A stretch of 64,000 bases of DNA from Gemmataceae bacterium (GTDB lineage Bacteria > Planctomycetota > Planctomycetia > Gemmatales > Gemmataceae): the NCBI GenBank assembly GCA_028288765.1, contig JAQGHQ010000013.1:33957-97956 (forward strand), written 5' to 3'. The notes under the pieces were generated by a model. That model did no database searches. It was not told the DNA's origin and saw only the letters and a list, made by a program, of their open reading frames with translations. Made by a program: the position numbers and the translations under genes. Positions 48,133 through 58,448 of the stretch are shown here, piece by piece (within the stretch, counting starts at the first letter, position 1; every line of letters begins with the position of its first letter).

Positions 48133-48978
48133 ATGCGCTTCTTCGTCCTCGGTAACGACCAGAAGCCCCAGGTCCGGGAGGCGGCCGCCCGGCTCCGCCC
48201 CGTCCTCGAACACTTCGGCGAGATCGTCGTGTTCGACCTCCGGCAGGAGCAGGACCTGTCCCGGGTCGATGCGGACGTGGCGATCGTGTTGGGGGGGGAC
48301 GGCTCGATCCTCCGGGCGGCCCGCCAGATGGGATACCGGCAGGTCCCGGTAATCGGCGTGAACCTCGGCACCCTCGGGTTCCTCGCCGACCTCTCGCCCG
48401 ACGCACTCGTCGACGAACTGCCGGGTCTCCGCGCAGGGGACTACCGCGTGGCGGCGCACCTGATGTTCGAGTGCGACTTCCCCGTCTCGGGCGGGCGGCA
48501 GGTGGTCCTCGGGCTGAACGAGGTCGTCCTCCACGCCCTCTCCGCCGGCCACGTCACCGAGCTCGACCTGCTGATCGACGACGTCCCGGTGACGTCGTTC
48601 CGCGGCGACGGGCTGATCATCAGCACCCCGGTCGGGTCGACCGCCCACAGCCTCTCCGCGGGCGGCCCGATCCTGTCGCAGGAGCTGCCGGCGTTCGTCA
48701 TCACCCCGATCTGCCCGCATACGCTCACTTACCGGCCGCTGGTCGACGCCGCGAGCAAGCAGTACACCATCCGCGTCCGCCGGCCGGAGGGGGCAGCTCT
48801 CACCGCCGACGGGCAGTTCCTCGGACAGCTGCCGGGCGGGGAGACGGTGACGGTCCGCCGGGCCGGGGTGTCGTTTCTGCTGGTCAAGATCGCCGGGCGG
48901 ACGTACTACCAGACGCTGAGGGATAAGCTCCACTGGGGCACGCCGCCGAACTACCGGACCGAACCGCCGGCCGGCTGA
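48133..48978 (+). CDS. nadK: NAD kinase
   Basis: VAIVLGGDGSILRAARQ; VIGVNLGTLGFLADL; GDGLIISTPVGSTAHSLSAGGPI. Confidence 0.95.
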   Translation: MRFFVLGNDQKPQVREAAARLRPVLEHFGEIVVFDLRQEQDLSRVDADVAIVLGGDGSILRAARQMGYRQVPVIGVNLGTLGFLADLSPDALVDELPGLRAGDYRVAAHLMFECDFPVSGGRQVVLGLNEVVLHALSAGHVTELDLLIDDVPVTSFRGDGLIISTPVGSTAHSLSAGGPILSQELPAFVITPICPHTLTYRPLVDAASKQYTIRVRRPEGAALTADGQFLGQLPGGETVTVRRAGVSFLLVKIAGRTYYQTLRDKLHWGTPPNYRTEPPAG

Positions 48979-49037
48979 CGGCGTAGAACCTCGCGTACCC
49001 GCGCCGCGGAGTTTCACCGTCCTTCCGGACCCGCCGC

Positions 49038-50282
49038 ATGTTCGACTCGTTGTTTTCCGATCCGATGCTCCTGGTGGCGGGGGTGATCCTCGCCGCCGTC
49101 CAGTTCGCCGCCGCCCTGCCCTGGCTCTGGGCGATCGACCCGAAGGGGTTCGAACGGGTCACCCGGAGCGGCAGCGCCCTCGCGGTCGTCGGCGGCGGGG
49201 TCCTCGCGGCCGGCGTCGCGATCGCCGCGTACATCGGGTACAAGGGCGAATCGGTCAATCTCCAGTGGAACGGCCAGTACGTCTACGGGGCCGCCCTCCA
49301 CCTCCAGCTCCTGATCGACCTCTTCCTGCTGATGCCGGTCGTCCTCGTGGCCGTGTGGCCGAAGGGCGGGGCGGTCGCGCTGGCCGCCTACCGCGAGGGC
49401 TGGCGGCAGCCGATGTTCTGGCTCATCACGGTGTTCGCCATCGGGCTCACCTGGTTCTCGGTGATCATCCCGTACTTCACGTTCGGTGACGATTACAAGA
49501 TGATGAAGCAGATCGGGTTCGACGTGATCATGATGGCGGCGAGCCTGTTCGGGGTGTTGGCCGCGAGCATGTCGATCAGTGAGGAGATCGAGGGCCGGAC
49601 GGCCGTGACCCTGATGAGCAAGCCGGTGAACCGGCGGCAGTTCCTGGTCGGGAAATTCCTCGGCATCCTGATGGCCTGCCTGGCCATGTCTCTCGTCATC
49701 GGGTGGAACCTGAACTTCGCCCTCCGGGTCATGCCCGAGTTCGACAAGATCACCGAAGTGAACGACCCGATGCCGGAGCAGGCGGACAAGGCCATTGTCC
49801 CCTCGTTCGAAGCCGCCGTGCCGACGCCCGCCGGGCACGCGATCGCCCGGGGCACCGGCCGGTGGTTTTCCGACACGTTCGCCCACTCCCTCGGCATCCT
49901 GCTCGGGTTCGGGCAGGTCATGATCCTCGTGGCGATCGCCTCCGCCCTGGCCACCCGCATCCCGTTCGTCGTCAACCTCGTGTTGTGTCTGGTGATCTAC
50001 TTCCTCGGCCACCTCGCGCCCGTGGTCGTCCGGATCACCGAGACGGCTGGGGGAGGCAGCGCGCCCGGAATGGGGCTGATCGGGTTCCTCGGTAAGCTCT
50101 TCGACGTGCTCCTCCCCGCGCTCGAGTTTTTCAACATGGGGCCGGCGATCATCCGGGAGAGCCCGCTCGACCTCTGGCAGTTCGGCTGGTACGTCCTGAC
50201 GGTGTTCGGGTACGCGGTCCTCTACACCGCGATCGCCCTGCTGGTCGGGCTGCTCCTGTTCGAAGACCGAGACCTGGCCTGA
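49038..50282 (+). CDS. ABC-2 type transporter permease
   Basis: SISEEIEGRTAVTLMSKPVNRRQFLVGKFLGILMACLAMSL; 6 or more TM segments. Confidence 0.8.
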   Translation: MFDSLFSDPMLLVAGVILAAVQFAAALPWLWAIDPKGFERVTRSGSALAVVGGGVLAAGVAIAAYIGYKGESVNLQWNGQYVYGAALHLQLLIDLFLLMPVVLVAVWPKGGAVALAAYREGWRQPMFWLITVFAIGLTWFSVIIPYFTFGDDYKMMKQIGFDVIMMAASLFGVLAASMSISEEIEGRTAVTLMSKPVNRRQFLVGKFLGILMACLAMSLVIGWNLNFALRVMPEFDKITEVNDPMPEQADKAIVPSFEAAVPTPAGHAIARGTGRWFSDTFAHSLGILLGFGQVMILVAIASALATRIPFVVNLVLCLVIYFLGHLAPVVVRITETAGGGSAPGMGLIGFLGKLFDVLLPALEFFNMGPAIIRESPLDLWQFGWYVLTVFGYAVLYTAIALLVGLLLFEDRDLA

Positions 50283-50435
50283 TTGTGAGGCCATTTCGGC
50301 TCCCGCCCGGACCTCTCCCGGCGGATTCGGGCGTGCCACCCGGCGTCCGGTCTGGTAGTCTCAAAACAGCCGCCGGCACCAGACCGGCGCCAACTCCCGT
50401 CGATCGTTCTCCGGGTTCACAGACCCGAGGGTCCC

Positions 50436-52610
50436 GTGGACGCCAACGCATTTAGCAGGCTCCGTAAAGACTTCCTGAGGTCCCCCGTCGAAGTCACCGG
50501 GGCGGCCGTCGGGTCCGTCGGGGCGGCCGTCGCGTACCTCCTCCTGCTCCTCCTCCTCTACCTGTTCGTCGACCTGTTGGTCTCGAAAGGTGAGATCCCG
50601 TCGTACGACCAGCTCCCGGCCGCGAAAAAGCAGGAGTTCGCCGCCGAGTGGGCCGCCCGCCCGGACGCCGACCGGGCGGACGCGGTCCGCCGGCTGGGGC
50701 TGACCAACCCGGAGGACGTGAAGCGGGTGGTCGGGGCCGAGCCGGGCCCGGCACCGACCCCGAAACAGTGGGACTGGCGGTGGCGGGCGGGAGTGTACCT
50801 CGCCCTCCGGGACCGGGTGGGGCCCGCGGCGGCGGACACCTTCCTGCCGGAGCCCCCCCACGAGGGCAGTGCCGACCCGGAGACCCGCCCCGGGCTCGGC
50901 ATCCTCAGCCTCGTCGTCCGCGAGCGGAACCGGTGGACGGGGCACCTCCTGGGGTGGCTGGCGCGGTGGAACGAGTGGACGTGGCGCCCGGGGGCGGACG
51001 GGTCCGCGAACCGGCCGTACCTCACGGGGCTGTTCGTCCTCGCCTTCTGCATCGCGACGGTCCGCGGGGTCCTGATGAACGCGGTCGTGTACTTCGCGGC
51101 CAAGGCCACCCTCGAGTCGCTGACCCGGCTCCGCCGGGCGGTCTACTTCCACACCTACCGGCTCGGGTCGCTCGCCGTCCGGACCGCCGGCCCGGGCGAG
51201 GCGGCCGGACTCGTTACGCAAAAGGTCGATGAGGTCGGGGAGGCGCTCGAGGCCGTGCTGGTGGCGCCGTACCGCTACCCGCTCACCATCTTCCTCCTGC
51301 TCGGCCTCATCCTGCTGGTCCACTTCTGGCTGGCGGTCAGCTTCCTCGTGCTCGCGCTGGTCGTGTGGGTGATCGGCGGCCAGATCACGGCGTACTTCCG
51401 CCGGGAGGCCCGGACCGGGTCCCGGCAGGCGGAGGCGGCACTGGCCATGCTCCGGGAGAGCACCGGCCTGCTCCGGCTGGTGAAGTGCTTCCAGATGGAG
51501 CGGTTCAACCAGAACCGGGTGGAGCGGCAGCTGGCCGAGGTGGGGCGGGCGAACTGGCGGCGGCTCCGGGGGGACGCGCTGGCCCGCCCGCTGCTCGAGG
51601 CCGTGGCCCTGCTCGCCGGGGTGGCCCTCCTGTACCTCGCCGCCCACTCGGTCCTGGCCGGGGATTTCACCGTCGCGGGCCTGGTGGTGATGGCCGTCGC
51701 CCTGGTGTCCCTTGCCGCGCCGCTCGCCGGCTGGCTGGACGCCCGCCGTAAGATCCGACGGGGCCGGGAGGCGGCCGCGGCGATCTTCGAGTTCCTCGAC
51801 CGGAAGGGGGAGGCGGCGGAGGCGGCGGACGCCGAGTTCCTGCCCGCCCTCACCACCCGACTGGAGTTCCGCCAGGTGACTCTCAAAGAGCCCGGGACGG
51901 GACGGTTCCTACTGGAAAACGTGACGTTCGCGGTCCCGGCCGGGAGCAAGGTCGCGGTCGTCGGCCCGGACCCGACCGAGAAGCACGCCCTGGTGTACCT
52001 CGTCCCCCGGTTCATGGACCCGACGAGCGGGGAAATCCGGATCGAGGACAAGAACATCCGGTGGGTGACGCACGAGTCACTCCGGGCCCAGGTCGCGCTC
52101 GTGATGCAGGACGACCTGGTGTTCGGCGACACGGTGGCGAACAACATCGGGTGTGGGGACCTGGCGTACAACCTCCCGCAGGTGATCGAGGCGGCCAAAC
52201 TCGCCCACGCCCATCAGTTCATCGAGCGCCTGCCGTACGGGTACGAGACGGTGATCGGCGAGTACGGGCATTCCCTCCGCCCCGGCGAGCGGTTCCGGAT
52301 CGCCCTCGCCCGGGCCCTGCTCCGGGACCCGAACGTCCTCATCATCGAGGAACCGACCGGGCCGATCGACGACGACACGCTGGCCCTCCTCGACGACACG
52401 CTCGAGCGGGTCGGGTACGGGCGGACGATCATCTTCCTCGCCCACCGGCTCTCGACCCTCCGCACGGTCAACCGCGTGTTCCTGCTCAAGAACGGGCACC
52501 TGGAGTCCGGGACCCACCACGACCTGTGGCAGAACAACGACCTCTACCGCCGGCTCCAGATCCTCGCCGACGCGACCCTGGAGACGACCGCCGCGGCCGC
52601 CCGGGAATGA
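50436..52610 (+). CDS. ABC transporter-like TM/NBD fusion with degenerate ATPase motifs
   Basis: TM domain followed by NBD; Walker A position GPDPTEKHAL, signature position HSLRPGERFRIALARALL, Walker B VLIIEEPTG, H-loop LAHRLSTL. Confidence 0.85.
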   Translation: MDANAFSRLRKDFLRSPVEVTGAAVGSVGAAVAYLLLLLLLYLFVDLLVSKGEIPSYDQLPAAKKQEFAAEWAARPDADRADAVRRLGLTNPEDVKRVVGAEPGPAPTPKQWDWRWRAGVYLALRDRVGPAAADTFLPEPPHEGSADPETRPGLGILSLVVRERNRWTGHLLGWLARWNEWTWRPGADGSANRPYLTGLFVLAFCIATVRGVLMNAVVYFAAKATLESLTRLRRAVYFHTYRLGSLAVRTAGPGEAAGLVTQKVDEVGEALEAVLVAPYRYPLTIFLLLGLILLVHFWLAVSFLVLALVVWVIGGQITAYFRREARTGSRQAEAALAMLRESTGLLRLVKCFQMERFNQNRVERQLAEVGRANWRRLRGDALARPLLEAVALLAGVALLYLAAHSVLAGDFTVAGLVVMAVALVSLAAPLAGWLDARRKIRRGREAAAAIFEFLDRKGEAAEAADAEFLPALTTRLEFRQVTLKEPGTGRFLLENVTFAVPAGSKVAVVGPDPTEKHALVYLVPRFMDPTSGEIRIEDKNIRWVTHESLRAQVALVMQDDLVFGDTVANNIGCGDLAYNLPQVIEAAKLAHAHQFIERLPYGYETVIGEYGHSLRPGERFRIALARALLRDPNVLIIEEPTGPIDDDTLALLDDTLERVGYGRTIIFLAHRLSTLRTVNRVFLLKNGHLESGTHHDLWQNNDLYRRLQILADATLETTAAAARE

Positions 52611-52705
52611 CTTTTGGGGCGGGTCGGACAAGGACTTCGCCCCGGTGGGCGCGAGGGGGCCGGCCGACAACCCGGGCGGGCCGACCGGCAGGAGAAGCCA
52701 GACCC

Positions 52706-53524
52706 ATGAAACCGATGCCCAACAGCCTGGGGTGGGAGTTGTCGGCCGCGCTCGAAGCGGCCGAGCGGGCGGGCGAGCTGATCCGCCGGGAATACGAATC
52801 GTTCGTCGCCATCCCGGACGCCCCGGCCAGCATCAGCACACACGTCGACCGGGCGTCACAAGAGCTGATCCTCGACCACCTCCACGGCCGGTTCCCGAAG
52901 GACGCCCTGTGCGCGGAGGAGAAGACACAGGCGCTCGAAGGCGTATCGCAAACCGGGGCCCGGGTGTGGGTGGTGGACCCGATCGACGGCACCCGCGGGT
53001 TCGCGCGGAAGACCGGCCAATTCTCGGTCATGATCGGCCTGCTCGTCCACGGCCGGGCGGTGTTGGGGGTGGTCCTGGAGCCGGCGATCGACCGGTGTAC
53101 CTATGCGTGGGCCGGCGGGGGGTGTTGGACGAAGATGGGGGACGGGACCTCGATCCTGTGTTCCGTGTCGGGCCGAAAGTCCCTTTCCGGGTGTGTCCTC
53201 ACCCAGAGCTGGTCCAGGCCCGGGCAGGCGACGAAGCCGGTCCAGGCCCTCGGCCCGAACCGGGTGATCGAGACGTATTCCGGCGGCGTGAAGCTGGCGA
53301 TGGTCGCCCGCGGGGAGGCGGACGTTTACGCGAACACGTACGAGAAGTTCTTCGACTGGGATGTGTGCGCGGGGCACATCCTGGTCACCGAGGCCGGGGG
53401 ACAGGTCACCGACCTGACGGGTAACCCCGTCGCGTACCAGGCCCCGGACTTCGGCCAGACCCGGGGGCTCCTCGCCACGAACGGCCACATCCACGACGCG
53501 GCGGTGACCCGGCTCGCCTTGTAG
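52706..53524 (+). CDS. Inositol monophosphatase-family phosphatase
   Basis: ALCAEEKTQ; VWVVDPIDGTRGFARKTGQFSVMIGL; KFFDWDVCAGHILVTEAGGQVTD. Confidence 0.9.
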   Translation: MKPMPNSLGWELSAALEAAERAGELIRREYESFVAIPDAPASISTHVDRASQELILDHLHGRFPKDALCAEEKTQALEGVSQTGARVWVVDPIDGTRGFARKTGQFSVMIGLLVHGRAVLGVVLEPAIDRCTYAWAGGGCWTKMGDGTSILCSVSGRKSLSGCVLTQSWSRPGQATKPVQALGPNRVIETYSGGVKLAMVARGEADVYANTYEKFFDWDVCAGHILVTEAGGQVTDLTGNPVAYQAPDFGQTRGLLATNGHIHDAAVTRLAL

Positions 53525-53535
53525 GGGCGTCGGGT

Positions 53536-53637
53536 GTGGGGGCAAGTTTCCAACTTGCCCGCGCCCCACGTCCCCGCGTCGATAGGCCGAATCCGTCGGG
53601 CCGGGCCACCCCGGGCAAGTTGGAAACTTGCCCCCAC
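53536..53637. repeat. Intergenic nested inverted repeat
   Basis: GTGGGGGCAAGTTTCCAACTTGCCC (53536-53560) and its exact reverse complement GGGCAAGTTGGAAACTTGCCCCCAC (53613-53637). Each arm is itself palindromic (GGCAAGTT/AACTTGCC). Confidence 0.9.
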
Positions 53638-53657
53638 GTCACCACCGGGCACCCGTA

Positions 53658-55052
53658 TCACGGCCGAACGTCGAGACAGATGAGCTTGTCTGCCCCCCGG
53701 AGGTAGAGCCGACCGTCCACGAGGACCGGTAGCGTCCAGTTCTGTGCCCCCCCGAAGCCCGTCGGGACCTTTGCCACCATCCGGAACTCGTCCGGCGTGG
53801 CATCGGCCAGGATCAGGTCGCCGGTCTCGGTCAGGATGATCAGGTGGTCGCGGGCGAGGATCAGCGAGCCCTTCTTCACCTCCTTCGCGTCCCACCCTTC
53901 GACCTCCCTCCCGTCCACGTAGTTCAGGCAGATCAGGCGGCCCTGTTCGGTGTCGAAGCCGTACAGGTACTTGCCCGATGCCACGGGGGTGGAGAAGTGG
54001 GAGCGGAGCGGTTTGTTCCGCCGCTGGTAGACCACTTCGAGTTTCACCCGCTCCCCGTCGGGCTTGACCCGCAGGAGTGCGCAGCCCTGGTTGTAAGCCG
54101 CGGAGATGAAGACGTAATCGTCGAGGACGACAGGGGTGGCGATGTTCGCGTTGTAACTGGTGCCCCACTCGAACGACCCCATCAACAGCCCGTCGGCGCG
54201 GAGACACAGGAGCGAATCCCCGGTCAGGGCGAAAACGGTCCGGACGCCGTGGACCGTCGCGGCCACGGGCGAGCTGTACCCGGCCGGGTTCGCCCCGAAC
54301 TTCCACTTCAGGGCCCCGGTCGCCTTGTCGAAAGCGGCCACCGTCCCGTCGCGCCCCCCCGGTTGCACGATCACCTGGTCCCCGTCGACGAGCGGCGAGC
54401 AGGCGTACCCCCACTGGGGAACGCGAGCCTGGAACTCCCGGGGCAAATCGTGCCGCCACAATTCCTTCGCCGCCCCACCAGGCGCGTCGGGGCTTTCAAG
54501 ACACAGGAAGGCACCCGCCGCCCCGACCGCGTACACCCGCTTCCCTTCGACCGTGGGCACGGCCCGCGGGCCGATCCCGTAGCCGATGTCCTTATAGTTC
54601 GCCGGATAGGGATGCTGCCAGACGGTGTGTCCGGTGGCAGCGTCGAGGCACAACACCCGCTCGTCGCCGCCGCTTCTGTCCTGCGTGTACACACGCCCCC
54701 CGACCACCGCCATCGACGAGAACCCGCCGCCACACGGTACGGACCAGATTTCTTTCGGCGGGCGCTTGTCCCAGTCGGTCCGGAAGGGGCCGGCGGGTGC
54801 CCGGCCGTCGCGCAGCGGGCCGAACCACTGCGGCCATTCGGCCGACGAATTCGCGGGCGGTGACACCTGTGGAGGCGCGTCGCGCAACCGGGCCATCTCC
54901 TCGGTGTTCTCGCTGTCCTTGACGAACCATTTCTGCACGACACCGGAGCGGTACACCAGATACCCGCCCGCAGCCAGCACGACGGCAACCCCGGCCGCCA
55001 GGAAGAGACGGCGGGCGGACCGACGTCGTGCTTTGTCGGGCGGGAATGTCAT
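53658..55052 (-). CDS. Membrane-anchored PQQ-like/BamB-like beta-propeller protein
   Basis: N-terminal TM LFLAAGVAVVLAAGGYLVYR; repeats such as RVLCLDAATGHTVWQHPY and GTVAAFDKATGALKWKF. Confidence 0.85.
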   Translation of the reverse strand: MTFPPDKARRRSARRLFLAAGVAVVLAAGGYLVYRSGVVQKWFVKDSENTEEMARLRDAPPQVSPPANSSAEWPQWFGPLRDGRAPAGPFRTDWDKRPPKEIWSVPCGGGFSSMAVVGGRVYTQDRSGGDERVLCLDAATGHTVWQHPYPANYKDIGYGIGPRAVPTVEGKRVYAVGAAGAFLCLESPDAPGGAAKELWRHDLPREFQARVPQWGYACSPLVDGDQVIVQPGGRDGTVAAFDKATGALKWKFGANPAGYSSPVAATVHGVRTVFALTGDSLLCLRADGLLMGSFEWGTSYNANIATPVVLDDYVFISAAYNQGCALLRVKPDGERVKLEVVYQRRNKPLRSHFSTPVASGKYLYGFDTEQGRLICLNYVDGREVEGWDAKEVKKGSLILARDHLIILTETGDLILADATPDEFRMVAKVPTGFGGAQNWTLPVLVDGRLYLRGADKLICLDVRP

Positions 55053-55082
55053 CGGGTGTACCGGAGAGGGTGTGTCGGGAGG

Positions 55083-56429
55083 TCAACCGGCGGCGACGGC
55101 CGCGAGCGCCTCCCGCGCGGCGGCGACGGTCTGCGTCACGTGGTCGTCCGTCATGGCGGCCGAGAGGAACGCGGCCTCGAACTGACTACACGGGAGGTAG
55201 ACCCCGCGGTCCATCATCTCCCAGAAAAACTTGCCGAATCGTTTGGTATCGCTCGTCCGGGCCGAGTCGAGGTCGGTGACAGGGGTGGCGGTGAAGAACA
55301 GCGTCCACATGCTGCCGACCCGGTTGAGCCGGAACGGTACGCCGGCCCCGGTTGCCGCCCGGGTAATCCCGGCTTCCAGGTCCGCTCCCATGCGGTCGAG
55401 CCGCTCGTAGGGCGGGTGTGCCTTCAGTTCTTTGAGGGTGGCAATCCCGGCGGCCATCGCGACGGGATTGCCCGAAAGCGTCCCGGCCTGGAAAACGGGC
55501 CCGGCGGGCATCACCTTCTTCATCACGTCGGCCCGCCCGCCGTACGCCCCGACCGGGTATCCGCCGCCGATGATCTTCCCCAGCGTGGTGAGGTCGGGGG
55601 TGTCTCCCAGCACCTCCTGGGCACCGCCATAAGCGAGCCGGAATCCTGTCATCACCTCGTCGTAAATGAGCAGGGCGCCGTACCGGTGGGTCAGGGCGCG
55701 GAGCTCCTTCCGGAACTCTTCGCCGGGCGGGACGAGGCCCATGTTCCCGACGACGGGTTCGAGGATGACCGCGGCGATCCGGTCGCCGTTCGCCCGGAAG
55801 ACGTCGCGGAGGGCGGTCGTGTCGTTGTAGCGCAGCACGAGCGTGTCGTCGGTACACCCTTTCGGCACGCCCGGGCTGTTCGGGACCCCGTGCGTCAGGG
55901 CGCTCGACCCGGCCGACACGAGCAGGGCGTCCACGTGCCCGTGGTAGCACCCGGCGAACTTGATAACGAGGTCGCGGCCGGTGTACCCGCGGGCCAGCCG
56001 CAGGGCGCTCATCGTCGCTTCCGTCCCGCTCGACACGAATCGGACCATTTCCACCGACGGGATCGCCTGGACGACGAGCTCGGCGAGCTCCGTCTCCGGT
56101 TCGGACGGCGCGCCGTAGCTCGACCCGTTCCGCACCGCGGCGATCGTCGCTTCGACCACCGCCGGGTGGGCGTGGCCGAGGATCATCGGCCCCCACGACC
56201 CGACGAAGTCGAGGTAGCGGTTGCCGTCGACGTCATGGAGGTACGGCCCGGCCGCCCGGGCGATGACGATCGGGCTCCCGCCGACCGCCCCGAACGCCCG
56301 CGCCGGGCTATTCACCCCCCCGGGCGTAACCTGACAAGCCCGCGCGTAGGCCGCAGCGCTCTTCGACCGGTTCACAGAGCAGACTCCCTTGGTGTCCCGA
56401 CAACTCCCGGCACGGCGCGACCCCGCCAC
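55083..56429 (-). CDS. hemL: Glutamate-1-semialdehyde 2,1-aminomutase
   Basis: ACQVTPGGVNSPARAFGAVGG; FVSSGTEATMSALRLARGYTGRDLVIKFAGCYHGH; LLIYDEVMTGFRLAYGGAQ. Confidence 0.95.
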   Translation of the reverse strand: MAGSRRAGSCRDTKGVCSVNRSKSAAAYARACQVTPGGVNSPARAFGAVGGSPIVIARAAGPYLHDVDGNRYLDFVGSWGPMILGHAHPAVVEATIAAVRNGSSYGAPSEPETELAELVVQAIPSVEMVRFVSSGTEATMSALRLARGYTGRDLVIKFAGCYHGHVDALLVSAGSSALTHGVPNSPGVPKGCTDDTLVLRYNDTTALRDVFRANGDRIAAVILEPVVGNMGLVPPGEEFRKELRALTHRYGALLIYDEVMTGFRLAYGGAQEVLGDTPDLTTLGKIIGGGYPVGAYGGRADVMKKVMPAGPVFQAGTLSGNPVAMAAGIATLKELKAHPPYERLDRMGADLEAGITRAATGAGVPFRLNRVGSMWTLFFTATPVTDLDSARTSDTKRFGKFFWEMMDRGVYLPCSQFEAAFLSAAMTDDHVTQTVAAAREALAAVAAG

Positions 56430-56438
56430 GCCGAACGG

Positions 56439-58448
56439 TCACGCCTGCTTCTTCGCCTCGTCCAGTACCTGTTTCGCACGGCCGACCGCGTCCACGACGG
56501 CCTTGTCGGTCTCCTCTTCGTACAGCTCGATAATCTCCCGGCACAGGCCGCGGAGGGCGATCCATTCCCGGCGTTCGGCGGTCGAGGCCTTGAGCTCTTT
56601 GAGCCGCTTCTCCGCGGCGTCCACCTGCCCGCGGACGAGGTCGATCCGTTTCGGCAGGGCGTTCTCCCCGGCGTCCTTGGGGACCGCGACCCGGTGTTCG
56701 TTGGCGAGCAGATACCACTCCCTCTGCTCGGGGTCTTTCTCGGTCTGGGCGGCGAGCGTCTCCCACAACCGCCCGGCCTTCTCCGCGTCCTTGAACATCT
56801 CCAGCCGGCGGGCCTTGGTCGCGAGCGATTCGGGGCTGGTCGGGTCGAAGGTCGTCGCCTTCTCGTAGTTGCGGTTGCCGGCGATCGTCGTCTCGACCTT
56901 CGCCCCGGCTGCCCGGGCGTTTTTAATGTCCCCGATGCGGTCGTCGGCGAGCCACCCCCAGCGGGCCCGGGGCAACTTGTCCGATTCGAGCGTGTACGGA
57001 ACTTTCCCCTCTTCCTGGAACTTCCCCTTCACCTTCTCCCACAGGTTCATGGCGTCCGCCAGACGGCCGTCCTTCTCCGCCTGGATGGCCCCCATCGCCC
57101 AGTTGTAGGCCTCGGGGTCGTCGCCTTCCGGATCGCCGCGCATCTTCGCGTTGGCGAACCGCTTCTCCAGTTGCCCCTCGCGTTCGCGCACCTTGCCCCT
57201 GCGGTAGACCTCGGCCGCCTTGTCGGTCATCTCGCCGGGCCTGGTCCCGTACTTCTCGAGGTACGTCTCGGCGGCCGCCAACTTTTCCGCGGGAGTCTTC
57301 GCGGCCTCGATCGCGGCCGACAGTTTCTCGGCCGAGGGGGGCCGGAGGCCGAGATAGACCGCGACCACCAGCCCCGCGAGAAGGAGGAGGATCCCGGTCG
57401 CCTTGACCCACTTTTTCTCGCGCCAGGGGACGGCGGCGGGCTTCTTCTTTTTCTTCTTCTTGACCCCCTTCAGCGCCCGGGCGGCATCCCGGTCGGACTC
57501 GTCGATCGGGCCCGCCTCGGTGCCCCGGGGCCGGTCCGCCCGCCGGGCGGACGCGACGTCCAGGCCGGCGCTCTTGCGGGCGAACGCATCCTCCTCGACC
57601 TCCAGGAGCATCCGCCCGACCCAGGCAGCGTCGATCGGGCGGGCGTCCTTGTCTTTCTCCAGCAGTTGAAGGATGAGTGCTTCGAATTTCGGCGGCAGGT
57701 CCTGGATGATCTTGCCGATCCGCGGGGGCTTCTCATTCACGTGCTTCAGGAACATGTCCACCGTCGAGTCCGCGGTGAACGGCTTTCGGCCGGTGAGCAG
57801 TTCGAAGAGCACGATCCCCAGGGAGTACAGGTCGGACTTGTTCGTCAGGTTCCTGTCCCCCTTGCACTGCTCCGGGGACATGTACGCCGCGGTGCCGATC
57901 GTGCTGTTCGCGCCCGTGAGCGCGGTGACGTCGGTGTCCTTTGCGATCCCGAAATCGGTCAGCTTGAGGGTGCCTTCCCGGGTGATCATGAGGTTCGACG
58001 GCTTCAGGTCGCGGTGGATGATCCCCTGGTCGTGGGCGTGCTGGAGGGCCTCGCACAGCTGCTTGCCGTAACTGGTCACCTCCTCCCAGCTGAGGCGGCC
58101 GCGGCGGCCCAGGACCCGGTCGAGGGCCTCGCCGTCGATGAATTCCATCGCGATGAACGGGGTTTTCCGCCAGTGCCCGGTGGCGATGAGACGGACGATG
58201 TGCGGGTGGCGCAGCTGCTTGAGGATGGTTGCTTCCCGGTCGAACCGGGCCATCGCGCCTTCGTTCCCCAACAGGCCGAGGGCGACCACTTTCAAAGCGA
58301 TCGGGACGACCTTCTCGCCCTTGTTGAACTTGGCCCGATAAACCGTGCCCATCGCCCCACTGCCGAGCTCCTTCTCGATCTCGAACGGGCCGATTTGCTG
58401 ACCGACCAGCATGACCCACCCCCCGCGAGTAAATACCGTTCGGCACAT
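56439..58448 (-). CDS. Transmembrane serine/threonine protein kinase
   Basis: IGPFEIEKELGSGAMGTVYRA; IHRDLKPSNLM; DFGIAKDTDV; polylysine stretch then TM ILLLLAGLVVAVYLGL. Confidence 0.93.
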   Translation of the reverse strand: MCRTVFTRGGWVMLVGQQIGPFEIEKELGSGAMGTVYRAKFNKGEKVVPIALKVVALGLLGNEGAMARFDREATILKQLRHPHIVRLIATGHWRKTPFIAMEFIDGEALDRVLGRRGRLSWEEVTSYGKQLCEALQHAHDQGIIHRDLKPSNLMITREGTLKLTDFGIAKDTDVTALTGANSTIGTAAYMSPEQCKGDRNLTNKSDLYSLGIVLFELLTGRKPFTADSTVDMFLKHVNEKPPRIGKIIQDLPPKFEALILQLLEKDKDARPIDAAWVGRMLLEVEEDAFARKSAGLDVASARRADRPRGTEAGPIDESDRDAARALKGVKKKKKKKPAAVPWREKKWVKATGILLLLAGLVVAVYLGLRPPSAEKLSAAIEAAKTPAEKLAAAETYLEKYGTRPGEMTDKAAEVYRRGKVREREGQLEKRFANAKMRGDPEGDDPEAYNWAMGAIQAEKDGRLADAMNLWEKVKGKFQEEGKVPYTLESDKLPRARWGWLADDRIGDIKNARAAGAKVETTIAGNRNYEKATTFDPTSPESLATKARRLEMFKDAEKAGRLWETLAAQTEKDPEQREWYLLANEHRVAVPKDAGENALPKRIDLVRGQVDAAEKRLKELKASTAERREWIALRGLCREIIELYEEETDKAVVDAVGRAKQVLDEAKKQA

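Noticed and set aside
49038-52610. Permease plus ABC fusion considered as a toxin or defence export system
   Set aside because: No toxin, immunity or defence genes nearby; neighbours are nadK and an inositol-monophosphatase-like gene, so only the degenerate ATPase is reported.
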